Origin: a virus
Reading direction: 5' to 3' (one strand)
IMG/VR virus record: IMGVR_UViG_3300025098_000203
Location: 1-29,376 of that record
Length of the DNA: 29,376 bases
Part shown: piece after piece, positions 6,501-12,891 of the stretch
How positions within the stretch are numbered: position 1 is the stretch's first letter
How the letters are laid out: each line of letters begins with the position of its first letter
Translations under genes and position numbers: made by a program
Notes under the pieces: generated by a model
Database searches by the model: none
Seen by the model: the letters and a program-made list of their open reading frames with translations, nothing else
Told to the model about the DNA's origin: nothing

Positions 6501-7271
6501 ATGTATAGTAAAAACGAAAAAAGTATTAAAGTAGGAAAGTTTAAATCTAATTATCCAATTAAAAACTTAAAATTTGCAAAAGTGAACAGGGATTTAGTAC
6601 AATCCCACGCAGAAAACTTTAGAGAAAAACTAATAAATTATGGTTGGATGATGCCAATAGTTGTATCAGAAAAAGGAGATTTAATAGAAGGGCATCACAG
6701 ATTGGAAAGTGCTATCCTCTTAAAAGAAAAAACTGTTCCTGCATACATAGTAGATTGGATAGACACACGAGTACAAAAAGAACACTTAGACACAATTATA
6801 AGTTTAAACAACGGTAATAGGGAGTGGAAAACTGACGATTATTTAAAAGCATATGTTGAATTTAATTTAGACTATAATTTAGTTTATCGTGCGTATCTTG
6901 AAAATAAAAACAACATAACAGTAGGTAATATAGTTAACTGTTATTTTGGAATTAAAGACATTGGTTTTAAAGAGGGTAAATCTAAAATAATTAATAAAGA
7001 TTTTTCTGATTACCTGGTAAGTAAATTTTCTTATCTAAACAAAGAATACGGTAAAAATAGAATTGCTGCGTATTGTGTAAGGGAAATGATAAGCGTTGCT
7101 TTATATAAAACAAAAATGGATAAGAAAGCAATGAACTATCTTTTTAAGCAATACGAAACTATGGCTAAACAAAATCACTTAGCAATAACATCTATTACAG
7201 ATTTTAAACCTATTATGGAGGCATATCTTAATGACTATTATATGATATTAAGACAAAAGAAAAATAAATGA
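6501..7271 (+). CDS. ParB-like nuclease-fold protein
   Basis: The N-terminal third carries the ParB/Srx pattern: NFREKLINYGWMMPIVVSEK (39-58), G-D-L-I-E-GHHR (GHHR at 64-67), then a V-P-A-Y-I-V strand. GHHR is the phosphate or nucleotide-binding motif of this fold. The remaining 160 residues are helical without a recognised domain. In phages, ParB-like proteins often sit next to DNA methyltransferases, and here the stop overlaps the C5 methyltransferase start (ATGA). The pair is visibly more A/T-rich than its neighbours. The role could be sensing or regulating modification. It is not partitioning, as there is no ParA. Confidence 0.75.
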   Translation: MYSKNEKSIKVGKFKSNYPIKNLKFAKVNRDLVQSHAENFREKLINYGWMMPIVVSEKGDLIEGHHRLESAILLKEKTVPAYIVDWIDTRVQKEHLDTIISLNNGNREWKTDDYLKAYVEFNLDYNLVYRAYLENKNNITVGNIVNCYFGIKDIGFKEGKSKIINKDFSDYLVSKFSYLNKEYGKNRIAAYCVREMISVALYKTKMDKKAMNYLFKQYETMAKQNHLAITSITDFKPIMEAYLNDYYMILRQKKNK

Positions 7272-7912
7272 AAATACTAAATCTTTACGCTTGTTTAGGA
7301 GGGAACAGATATAAATGGGATGAGGTGACTGATGTTGAGGTTACTGCCGTAGAATTAGACCCTGAAGCAGCTAAATTGTATCAAGAAAGATTTCCTAAAG
7401 ACAAAGTTGTTATTGCGAATGCACACCAATATCTTTTAGACCACTATAAGGAGTTTGATTTTATATGGAGTTCTCCTCCTTGTCCAAGTCATAGCAGAAT
7501 AAATATAAGTCAAAAAACAAGAGATGTTTTTAAACCGAGATATCCCGATATGAAATTGTATGAAGAAATAATATTTTTACAACATTATTTTGACGGAAAA
7601 TATTGTATTGAAAATGTAATACCTTATTATGAACCTTTAATCCTTGCAAAAAAAAGAGACAGACATTTATATTGGACTAATTTTAATTTACCAAATAAAT
7701 TAAGTGATAGGGGTCGAGGTAAGAATTTAAGTGATATGCTTATAAAAGATTTATCAATTTATCACGACTTTGATTTTAATAAATACAACGGTAAGCAATC
7801 AAGATTAAAAATGGGAAGAAATCTCGTGGACTATAAAGCAGGTAAAACAATACTTGAAACAGCTTTAGGATTTATACGAAAACAAAATGAAAACCAATTA
7901 GAAATGTTTTGA
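7268..7912 (+). CDS. C5 cytosine DNA methyltransferase, short phage form
   Basis: Motifs in order: I, NLYACLGGNRYKW (5-17, AdoMet pocket); II, VELDPEAAKLYQERFP (28-43); IV, SSPPCPSHS with catalytic Cys72; VI, IENV (114-117); VIII, KKRDRHLYWTN (128-138); and an RN-x-V equivalent of motif X near 184-187. The catalytic set is complete, so it should methylate cytosine at C5. At 214 residues it has almost no target-recognition domain, which suggests a short recognition site or help from a partner such as the coupled ParB-like protein. No restriction enzyme is encoded beside it, so protection from host restriction is the likely role. Confidence 0.85.
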   Translation: MKILNLYACLGGNRYKWDEVTDVEVTAVELDPEAAKLYQERFPKDKVVIANAHQYLLDHYKEFDFIWSSPPCPSHSRINISQKTRDVFKPRYPDMKLYEEIIFLQHYFDGKYCIENVIPYYEPLILAKKRDRHLYWTNFNLPNKLSDRGRGKNLSDMLIKDLSIYHDFDFNKYNGKQSRLKMGRNLVDYKAGKTILETALGFIRKQNENQLEMF

Positions 7913-7920
7913 ATAAAGAA

Positions 7921-8085
7921 ATGAAAGAGTTTTACCTACTTGCACTAATAGACTTTCAGAACGGTGTAAGTATGAAAGAAATGTATAAAACATTAAAATT
8001 GTACGAGGACTTGGAAGATTACGAGGCTTGTGCAGGAATACTAAAAGCAATTAAAGAAATAGAATATGACAATAGACAAGATTAA
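7921..8085 (+). CDS. Small hypothetical protein (54 aa) before the DnaA-like gene
   Basis: ATG 7921, 8 bases after the methyltransferase stop, opens MKEFYLLALIDFQNGVSMKE and ends at 8083-8085, overlapping the next gene by 20 bases. It is a helical, Tyr/Leu-rich protein with an acidic second half. A later in-frame ATG (codon 18) could also be used. No family recognised. The overlap supports translation. Confidence 0.5.
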   Translation: MKEFYLLALIDFQNGVSMKEMYKTLKLYEDLEDYEACAGILKAIKEIEYDNRQD

Positions 8086-8467
8086 AGAAATAGTAGAAAG
8101 AGAAACAGGACACAACCTAACAAACCCCTCAAGAAAAACAGAATTAGTATATACAAGGGCAATGTACTATAACCTATGTAGAGAATACACTTTACACTCT
8201 TTAGAAGTAATAGGCAAATCAGTAAACAAGAACCACGCAACAGTACTGCACGGTCTTAAACTATATAGAGATTGGATAGACCAGCACGAAGAAAGATATA
8301 TACAAGCCTATGAAGATATAGACAAACTTATAAGCAGGGAGTTTAAAAAAGAAAATGCTAAATATAGAGGTAGGGACTTCTACAAAAGAAAATATGCAAA
8401 GGTACTTTTAGAACTAAGAGATGTACACACAAAACATAGAAACCTAAAGAAGTTAGTAAATGTTTGA
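8066..8467 (+). CDS. DnaA domain IV-like DNA-binding protein
   Basis: Residues 22-66 (SRKTELVYTRAMYYNLCREY, then SLEVIGKSVNKNHATVLHG) follow the DnaA C-terminal domain. That domain has an Arg/Lys-rich helix for backbone contact, an IG-x-x-x-x helix-turn-helix, and the signature (R/K)-(D/N)-H-(T/A)-T-V at 55-60. Only this DNA-box-binding domain is present. The AAA+ ATPase of DnaA is missing, and the last 55 residues are a charged helix. It could bind DnaA boxes in the phage origin or sequester host origin sites. I found no clear DnaA-box cluster in the window. Confidence 0.75.
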   Translation: MTIDKIKEIVERETGHNLTNPSRKTELVYTRAMYYNLCREYTLHSLEVIGKSVNKNHATVLHGLKLYRDWIDQHEERYIQAYEDIDKLISREFKKENAKYRGRDFYKRKYAKVLLELRDVHTKHRNLKKLVNV

Positions 8468-8537
8468 AGCAATAACTATATTTTACCTAACTGCAATATT
8501 AGCTTTAGTAATAGCATTGTTGTTTAACAAAGAATAG
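8460..8537 (+). CDS. Single-span membrane microprotein (25 aa)
   Basis: ATG 8460 overlaps the end of the DnaA-like gene by 8 bases and encodes MFEAITIFYLTAILALVIAL followed by LFNKE. Nearly the whole product is one membrane helix with a charged C-terminal end. It is the last gene before the late region, and its final codons contain the AACAAA half of the late promoter element. Real translation is not proven, but length, composition and coupling favour it over chance. Confidence 0.45.
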   Translation: MFEAITIFYLTAILALVIALLFNKE

Positions 8538-8555
8538 TTTTTTTTATTGTATAAT
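8526..8555 (+). promoter_or_regulatory. Candidate late promoter 1 (before terminase)
   Basis: AACAAA (8526-8531), 13 bases, TATTG (8545-8549), then TATAAT. It is the first of six copies with identical spacing. ATG of the small terminase candidate is at 8564. Confidence 0.65.
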
Positions 8556-8563
8556 TATTAATA

Positions 8564-8821
8564 ATGTTTTTTAATTCTATGGATGGTAGAAGAAATAACG
8601 GAGGTCACAAGACCGCAGGTAGAAAGTCTAAGGCAGATGAAGTAAACCTTATAGAAAAACTTTCTCCATTAGAAGATGCAGCTTACATAGCATTAAAGGA
8701 TGGAGTGGAAAGAGGGGACTTTAAATTTGTGCAACTGTTCTATAACTATTACGCAGGTAAGCCAAGAGAAACCAAAGACATTACTATCAACGAGGACTTA
8801 CCTTTGTTTATGGAGGATTAG
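8564..8821 (+). CDS. Putative terminase small subunit
   Basis: 85 residues, located immediately before the large terminase. The N-terminus (GRRNNGGHKTAGRKSKADE) is Gly/Arg/Lys-rich, and KLSPLEDAAYIALKDGVERG with FKFVQLFYNYYAGKPRE forms a helical pair followed by an acidic tail (LPLFMED). This layout is common in short small terminases of Bacteroidetes phages, which bind packaging sites and stimulate TerL. Assignment is by position and general resemblance. The start could be ATG 8564 or the in-frame ATG 8579. The late element at 8526-8555 lies before both. Confidence 0.6.
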   Translation: MFFNSMDGRRNNGGHKTAGRKSKADEVNLIEKLSPLEDAAYIALKDGVERGDFKFVQLFYNYYAGKPRETKDITINEDLPLFMED

Positions 8822-8851
8822 GGATAACCACAACCCTAACCTGCATTTTGT

Positions 8852-10018
8852 ATGCGAGTAAAGAAAACTATTGCATTTCATAAGCTAAGAAAACTACAGA
8901 GTAGGATACGAATAGTTAAGGGTGGCACAAGTGCATCTAAGACTATATCAATACTTTGTTTGCTAATAGACTATGCCATTAAAAACGAAGGCAAAGAGAT
9001 TAGCGTAGTATCTGAAAGTATACCACACCTTCGTAGAGGTGCTTTAAAGGACTTCTTAGGCATCTTAAAGGGTCTTAACAGGTATGAAGATAGCCAATAC
9101 AATAAAAGCACGTTAAAGTACACTTTTACAAACGGAAGCTACATAGAGTTTTTTTCAACTGACCAGCCCTTAAAATTGAGAGGTGCAAGACGCACAGAAC
9201 TATATATCAACGAATGTAATAATGTTCCCTTTGATGCTTACACACAATTAGCAGTTAGAACATCAGGGACAATATGGTTAGACTACAACCCATCAAGTTT
9301 ATTTTGGGTGGACAAAGAACTAATAGGTAAAGAAGATACAGACTACATTACACTTACCTACAAAGACAACGATGCGTTACCTGAAACCATAATAAAGGAA
9401 ATAGAGAAAGCAAGAGATAAGGCAAAGACATCTACCTACTGGTCTAATTGGTGGAGGGTTTACGGTTTAGGAGAAACTGGTTCTTTAGAAGGTGTGTGTA
9501 TTCCTGATTGGAAAGAGATAGACACCGTACCAAACGAAGCAAGGCTATTAGCATATGGTATGGACTTTGGATATACAGACCCCACCACAATCATAGGATT
9601 ATACAAATGGAACGAAGCCTACATAGCTGATGAAGTATTCTATAAGTCTAATACGGTTCTAAGGGATGTAAGCTTGTTTCTAAGGCACAATAATATAAAA
9701 GACAACATAATTGCTGACCAAGCAGAACCTAAGTCCATAGAAACGCTTAGAAGGGATGGGCATAATATCTACCCCTGTACAAAAGGTAGGGATAGTGTAA
9801 ACTTTGGAATCAACCTAATAAACCAAAACGAAATATACGTTACAAGTAAAAGCAGGAATCTAAAACGAGAACTACAAGGATATGTATGGGCAAAAGATAA
9901 AGACGGTAACACGCTACCAAAACCAACAGGAGAACATCCTGACTGCATAGATGCCTTTAGATATGTACTAACAGATACATTAGAAAACTCACATAGGGGG
10001 CAATACTTTGTGTATTAA
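8852..10018 (+). CDS. terL: Terminase large subunit
   Basis: 388 residues with both TerL domains. In the ATPase domain, Walker A is KGGTSASKT (23-31) and Walker B is LYINEC with catalytic Glu121. In the RNase H-like nuclease domain, the acidic residues are in GMDFGYTDP (Asp238), IIADQAEP (Asp289) and HPDCIDAFRY (Asp364/Asp367). It translocates DNA into the prohead and cuts concatemers. The length is slightly short for the Terminase_3/6 families but every motif is present. It is separated from the small subunit by 30 bases that include a weak TAGGG/CCCTA hairpin with no T run. Confidence 0.95.
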   Translation: MRVKKTIAFHKLRKLQSRIRIVKGGTSASKTISILCLLIDYAIKNEGKEISVVSESIPHLRRGALKDFLGILKGLNRYEDSQYNKSTLKYTFTNGSYIEFFSTDQPLKLRGARRTELYINECNNVPFDAYTQLAVRTSGTIWLDYNPSSLFWVDKELIGKEDTDYITLTYKDNDALPETIIKEIEKARDKAKTSTYWSNWWRVYGLGETGSLEGVCIPDWKEIDTVPNEARLLAYGMDFGYTDPTTIIGLYKWNEAYIADEVFYKSNTVLRDVSLFLRHNNIKDNIIADQAEPKSIETLRRDGHNIYPCTKGRDSVNFGINLINQNEIYVTSKSRNLKRELQGYVWAKDKDGNTLPKPTGEHPDCIDAFRYVLTDTLENSHRGQYFVY

Positions 10019-10035
10019 AATAAATTGTTTATTAT

Positions 10036-10065
10036 TTGTTAATTAAAAAAAAGGTTATATATTTA
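10036..10065 (+). promoter_or_regulatory. Host-type promoter TTG-N19-TATATTTA
   Basis: TTG (10036-10038, within TTTG), 19 bases, then TATATTTA (10058-10065), one mismatch from TANNTTTG. The geometry equals that of the promoter at 5491. ATG follows at 10086. It is a host-type promoter inside the late region. Confidence 0.7.
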
Positions 10066-10085
10066 CATCATAAAACAAAAAAACA

Positions 10086-10238
10086 ATGAAAGATTACATT
10101 ATTATTAAAAAAGAAATTTGTGCTAAACAAAACAGAAAGCACATTAAAAGAGCAGTAAGAGATATTGCAATACTTGGGCTTGCATCCTACGCAGCTATAT
10201 TTGCATTTGTAGAAATATTGTTTTTCATATGGCGTTAG
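10086..10238 (+). CDS. Single-span membrane protein (50 aa), possible moron
   Basis: ATG 10086 gives MKDYIIIKKEICAKQNRKHI then a basic stretch (KRAVRD) and one membrane helix at about 27-48, ending FFIWR. The positive N-terminus should stay in the cytoplasm. It has its own host-type promoter and is followed by a second small gene (10-base overlap) and a terminator, so it can be expressed independently of the late genes. Short phage membrane proteins with this arrangement often alter host physiology or exclude other phages. That role is inferred. Confidence 0.6.
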   Translation: MKDYIIIKKEICAKQNRKHIKRAVRDIAILGLASYAAIFAFVEILFFIWR

Positions 10239-10465
10239 ACAATGATTTCTTTAGACCATACCTACTTAAGAAGTGGTGCTGGGATAATGGATTCTTTGTA
10301 GTTATAAAGCCTATTACAAAAGGTGGTTATAAGTCAAAAGTAAAAATACATCTTGTAATACAGAAAAACACACAAGTAGGAAAAGAAGAATACGCACAGA
10401 ACTCGAAAGAGTTAGAAAACAAAATAGAAGAATTGTACAAGTATATGTACGAAACCTATAGATAG
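10229..10465 (+). CDS. Hypothetical protein (78 aa), second gene of the small cassette
   Basis: The sequence starts MALDNDFFRPYLLKKWCWDN, continues with beta-like strands (GFFVVIKPI, YKSKVKIHLVIQ) and ends in a charged helix (SKELENKIEELYKYMYETYR). This looks like a small alpha/beta protein, with no family recognised. It overlaps the membrane protein gene by 10 bases and is followed by a terminator at 10491, so it should be made together with it. Confidence 0.6.
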   Translation: MALDNDFFRPYLLKKWCWDNGFFVVIKPITKGGYKSKVKIHLVIQKNTQVGKEEYAQNSKELENKIEELYKYMYETYR

Positions 10466-10490
10466 ATTTTCATTTGGTTTGTTTAGGATT

Positions 10491-10520
10491 AGAGGGCAGA
10501 GATGTCCTCTTTTCTTTTTA
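10491..10520 (+). terminator. Terminator after the small cassette
   Basis: AGAGGGCA pairs with TGTCCTCT (one G-U pair) around loop GAGA, followed by a T-rich run. It separates the cassette from the tail genes. Confidence 0.82.
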
Positions 10521-10522
10521 TA

Positions 10523-10550
10523 CATATTTGTTGTATTTTTATTGTATTAA
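10523..10550 (+). promoter_or_regulatory. Weak late promoter-like element before the tail module
   Basis: TATTG at 10540-10544 followed by TATTAATA, with CATA at the position where the other copies have CAAA. The 3' half fits the late element and the AACAAA half does not. ATG is at 10560. Confidence 0.3.
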
Positions 10551-10559
10551 TATACGATT

Positions 10560-11222
10560 ATGAAAATAGACATATACATACCTGAAAAGCTATCTGATAT
10601 AACATTAGAACAGTATCAGAAGTTTGAAAAGCTGAATACAGTAGACAACCAAAATAGTAACTTCTTACTACACAAAATGGTTGAGATATTTTGTAGGCTT
10701 GATTTAAAAGACATAGCAAGAATTAAATACCAATACGTTAATAGCATAGTGTCTGACCTAAATAATATGTTTAACGTAAAGACAGAACTAATACCTACAT
10801 TTACTTTAAAGGGTGTAGAGTACGGATTTATACCAAAGTTAGATGACATTACCTTAGGGGAGTACATAGACCTTGATAATAATATATCAGACTGGGAAAC
10901 AATGCACAAAGCTATGGCAGTACTTTACAGACCAGTTACACTTAAAAAGGGAGATAGATACCAAATAGAAGAATACACTGCAAAGGAAGATACGGACGTG
11001 TTTAAGGACACGCCTTTAGATGTTGTTATGGGTTGCTTGGTTTTTTTTTACAGTTTAAACAACGAGTTGTTACAAATTACCCTGAAATATTTAGCGAAAG
11101 AGATGAAGGAGAATCTGACTATTCAGCAACGTCAAGCTTTGGAAGAAAGTGGGGTTGGTATCAATCAATCTATGGCTTGGCTAAAGGGGATGTTACCCAA
11201 TTCGACAACATTACTAAACTAA
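10560..11222 (+). CDS. Tail assembly chaperone, short form (gpG-like)
   Basis: 220 residues. Features typical of this phage family are ITLEQYQKFEKLN (14-26), EYGFIPKLDDITLGEYIDLD (85-104), AVLYRPV and the VFFYSLNNELL segment near 161-171. The last two thirds of its 3' end overlap another frame, and a perfect slippery heptamer lies at 11042-11048, the arrangement of lambda G/GT. The chaperones coat the tape measure and recruit tube subunits. The gene is first in the tail module, behind a terminator and a weak late element, and lies about 5 kb before the tape measure gene rather than next to it. Confidence 0.7.
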   Translation: MKIDIYIPEKLSDITLEQYQKFEKLNTVDNQNSNFLLHKMVEIFCRLDLKDIARIKYQYVNSIVSDLNNMFNVKTELIPTFTLKGVEYGFIPKLDDITLGEYIDLDNNISDWETMHKAMAVLYRPVTLKKGDRYQIEEYTAKEDTDVFKDTPLDVVMGCLVFFYSLNNELLQITLKYLAKEMKENLTIQQRQALEESGVGINQSMAWLKGMLPNSTTLLN

Positions 11223-11302
11223 ATATGCACAAGTCATTTATGTATTTAGCCTTTGAAAAAGAAAAGACAGAATTAGAAAAATCAATGATTAAGAAAAGAT
11301 GA
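11033..11302 (+). CDS. Frameshifted C-terminal extension of the chaperone (gpT-like)
   Basis: This frame is -1 relative to the chaperone and carries a conserved-looking domain: SSFGRKWGWYQSIYGLAKGD then FDNITKLNMHKSFMYLAFEKEK. Its nominal ATG at 11033 has no special context. The useful product is the fusion made by slipping at 11042-11048: 163 chaperone codons followed by 84 residues read from 11048, about 247 residues in total. The alternative, an independent 89-residue protein, is less likely because its first 30 residues are just the shifted reading of the chaperone. The stop at 11300-11302 overlaps the next gene by 4 bases. Confidence 0.7.
   Translation: MLGFFLQFKQRVVTNYPEIFSERDEGESDYSATSSFGRKWGWYQSIYGLAKGDVTQFDNITKLNMHKSFMYLAFEKEKTELEKSMIKKR
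11042..11071 (+). other. Programmed -1 frameshift site: T TTT TTT plus hairpin
   Basis: In the chaperone frame the codons are GTT TTT TTT TAC, giving the ideal slippery heptamer T TTT TTT (11042-11048). Nine bases downstream a small hairpin AACAA/TTGTT with loop CGAG spans 11058-11071. Slipping by -1 leads straight into the open frame ending at 11302. The hairpin is weak (five A/T-rich pairs). Confidence 0.75.
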
Positions 11303-11754
11303 AAGGATTTTACGAAGTAACAGACAAACTAAAAACACTACTAAATGCAGAGCCATTTGTAAATACAGTTACCTATGGAAGTATTGACGATGTGGATTTA
11401 GACAAGCAAAGTATATTTCCTTTGTCGCATATTATAGTGAACAATGCAGTAGTAGGTACTAAGACCACAACCTTTAGTATTTCGGTTCTTGCAATGGACA
11501 TAGTAGATATATCTAATGATGAGGTTGCAGATACTTTTGTAGGAAACGATAACGAACAAGACGTATTAAATACACAACTTGCATTACTTACAAGGGTAAT
11601 AAACGAACTACAAAGGGGGGATAGCTACACAGACAAATACCAAGTGCAAGAAGATGTTACTTGTGAGCCATTTATAGATAGGTTTGAGAATAAGTTAGCA
11701 GGATGGACTGCAACCTTTAGTGTTATGGTAGTAAATGATATGACAGTCTGCTAA
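11299..11754 (+). CDS. Putative tail terminator/completion protein
   Basis: 151 residues. The start (YEVTDKLKTLLNAEPFVNTV) is a helix typical of tail terminator-like proteins. A middle FSISVLAMDIVDIS strand, an NTQLALLTRVINELQRG helix and a final FENKLAGWTATFSVMVVND strand pair follow. The FEN-LAGW-F pattern and size match proteins in flavobacterial phages that end the tail tube or join it to the neck. The family is recognised from layout only. It overlaps the frameshift product by 4 bases and shares a stop/start base with the next gene. Confidence 0.55.
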   Translation: MKGFYEVTDKLKTLLNAEPFVNTVTYGSIDDVDLDKQSIFPLSHIIVNNAVVGTKTTTFSISVLAMDIVDISNDEVADTFVGNDNEQDVLNTQLALLTRVINELQRGDSYTDKYQVQEDVTCEPFIDRFENKLAGWTATFSVMVVNDMTVC

Positions 11755-12293
11755 TGACCTTTAAAGAAACAAAACAAGCCTTAGAGGCATTTGCTAAAAG
11801 TATTATAAAGCAGTCAAAGGGAAACCTTAAAAGGCATCGTAATAATAAGTTTATTACTGGTTCTACAAGTGGGGAGTTAGAAGGTAGCTTAGGATATGAA
11901 TTAGACGTTACATCAAACAACTTTAACGTTCGGTTTTATATGGCTGATTATGGTGCTTTTCAAGACTTAGGTGTAAAGGGTAGTAAATCAACTTATTCAA
12001 AAAGTAAGAACAGTCCTTTTAAGTATTCAGGTAGGTTTAAAAGCATACCACCACAGTCTTTAGATAAGTGGATGGTTAAGAAATCTATAAAAGGAATAAG
12101 AGATAAAGAGGGAAGGTTTATTGGTAGAAAGAGTTTAAGATATTTGTTAGCCAAAAGCATATACGAAAAAGGTTTAAGAGCAAGTTTCTTTTTTACTAAA
12201 CCGTTTGAAACAAATGTCATTAAACTGCCTGACGAATTAATAGAGAAGTTTGCATTAGATATTGAAGATTTTATAGCATTAAAAAATGATTAA
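11754..12293 (+). CDS. Putative HK97 gp10-like neck/tail completion protein
   Basis: 179 residues. The central segment VRFYMADYGAFQDLGVKGSK (58-77) matches the pattern of gp10-like completion proteins, in which a Y-x-x-(F/Y)-x-D-x-G-x-x-G turn is conserved, and helices flank it. The N-terminus is basic and helical. These proteins sit at the head-tail interface or tail terminus. Position directly after the putative tail terminator supports this. The start at 11754 is in a TAATG overlap, and the end overlaps the next gene by 8 bases. Confidence 0.6.
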   Translation: MTFKETKQALEAFAKSIIKQSKGNLKRHRNNKFITGSTSGELEGSLGYELDVTSNNFNVRFYMADYGAFQDLGVKGSKSTYSKSKNSPFKYSGRFKSIPPQSLDKWMVKKSIKGIRDKEGRFIGRKSLRYLLAKSIYEKGLRASFFFTKPFETNVIKLPDELIEKFALDIEDFIALKND

Positions 12294-12837
12294 AGCAAGA
12301 AGTCCATTCTTTATAGAACACCAAGAACCTGCTCCACCTGTAGTATTACAGAACTTTAGTTGTGCAGATACAGAGATTACAGGACTTTCAATAGCAGCAG
12401 ATGGTACTATTACAAATCCAACAGTAAGCGTAGGTACACTTCATAGTATAGAGCCAAGTAGTTTTAGTCCTGTACCTGTTGATACATTAAGAAACCTATA
12501 TGTGTTGGTTACATACGATTCGGCTAACTTTTTACCACCAAGTGGGACAAGCTATGAGGCTTATTGTTATAAACAAGTTTTACAACCAGCAACTATAGTA
12601 ATAGCCTATCAAAAAAATTATAGGGTTACAAACCATAGCACAACAGAAAACGCTTTAATAAATTACATAGCCTTTGATGGCAACCAAGAAATAACACATT
12701 TTTTAGCACCAAGCAGTACAGTAGATATATGCGTAGCCCCTGTAAATAATTATACATTTGGGTTTCCTACAGTTACAGGAGAAAACGTTACCTACTTTGA
12801 TTTGGTGCAAGGATGTTCAACCGATATATTAAGCTAA
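12286..12837 (+). CDS. Virion protein with one two-cysteine beta repeat
   Basis: 183 residues. It starts MIKARSPFFIEHQEP, an ARSPFFI-type opening that I associate with flavophage tail proteins. Residues 24-100 form a domain with C26...C94 and SIAADGTITNPTVSVGTL, then SSFSPVPVDTLRNLYV. The same pattern repeats four times in the protein at 19443-21011. The C-terminal 80 residues are a second beta-rich part (NYRVTNHSTTENALINYIAF). It is probably a surface or tail-associated protein. The domain looks Ig-like in strand pattern. A 16-codon ORF copying its N-terminus follows. Confidence 0.6.
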   Translation: MIKARSPFFIEHQEPAPPVVLQNFSCADTEITGLSIAADGTITNPTVSVGTLHSIEPSSFSPVPVDTLRNLYVLVTYDSANFLPPSGTSYEAYCYKQVLQPATIVIAYQKNYRVTNHSTTENALINYIAFDGNQEITHFLAPSSTVDICVAPVNNYTFGFPTVTGENVTYFDLVQGCSTDILS

Positions 12838-12838
12838 G

Positions 12839-12889
12839 ATGAGAATAAACGCAAGAAGTCCTTTTTTTATACAATTTAATAGCAACTAA
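12839..12889 (+). CDS. 16-codon micro-ORF repeating the ARSPFFI opening
   Basis: ATG 12839 to TAA 12889 encodes MRINARSPFFIQFNSN. It copies the N-terminus of the preceding protein (MIKARSPFFIE) and stops 2 bases before the next gene's ATG. In related phages, as far as I recall, ARSPFFI-type openings lead directly into proteins like the next one. So this may be the detached N-terminus of that gene or a leftover of a duplication. Translation is uncertain; it might also couple translation of its neighbours. Confidence 0.4.
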   Translation: MRINARSPFFIQFNSN

Positions 12890-12891
12890 TT

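Noticed and set aside
12861-12882. T TTT TTT in the 16-codon ORF as a frameshift to the next gene
   Set aside because: The -1 frame meets a TAA and a TAG before 12892, so slipping cannot join the two frames.
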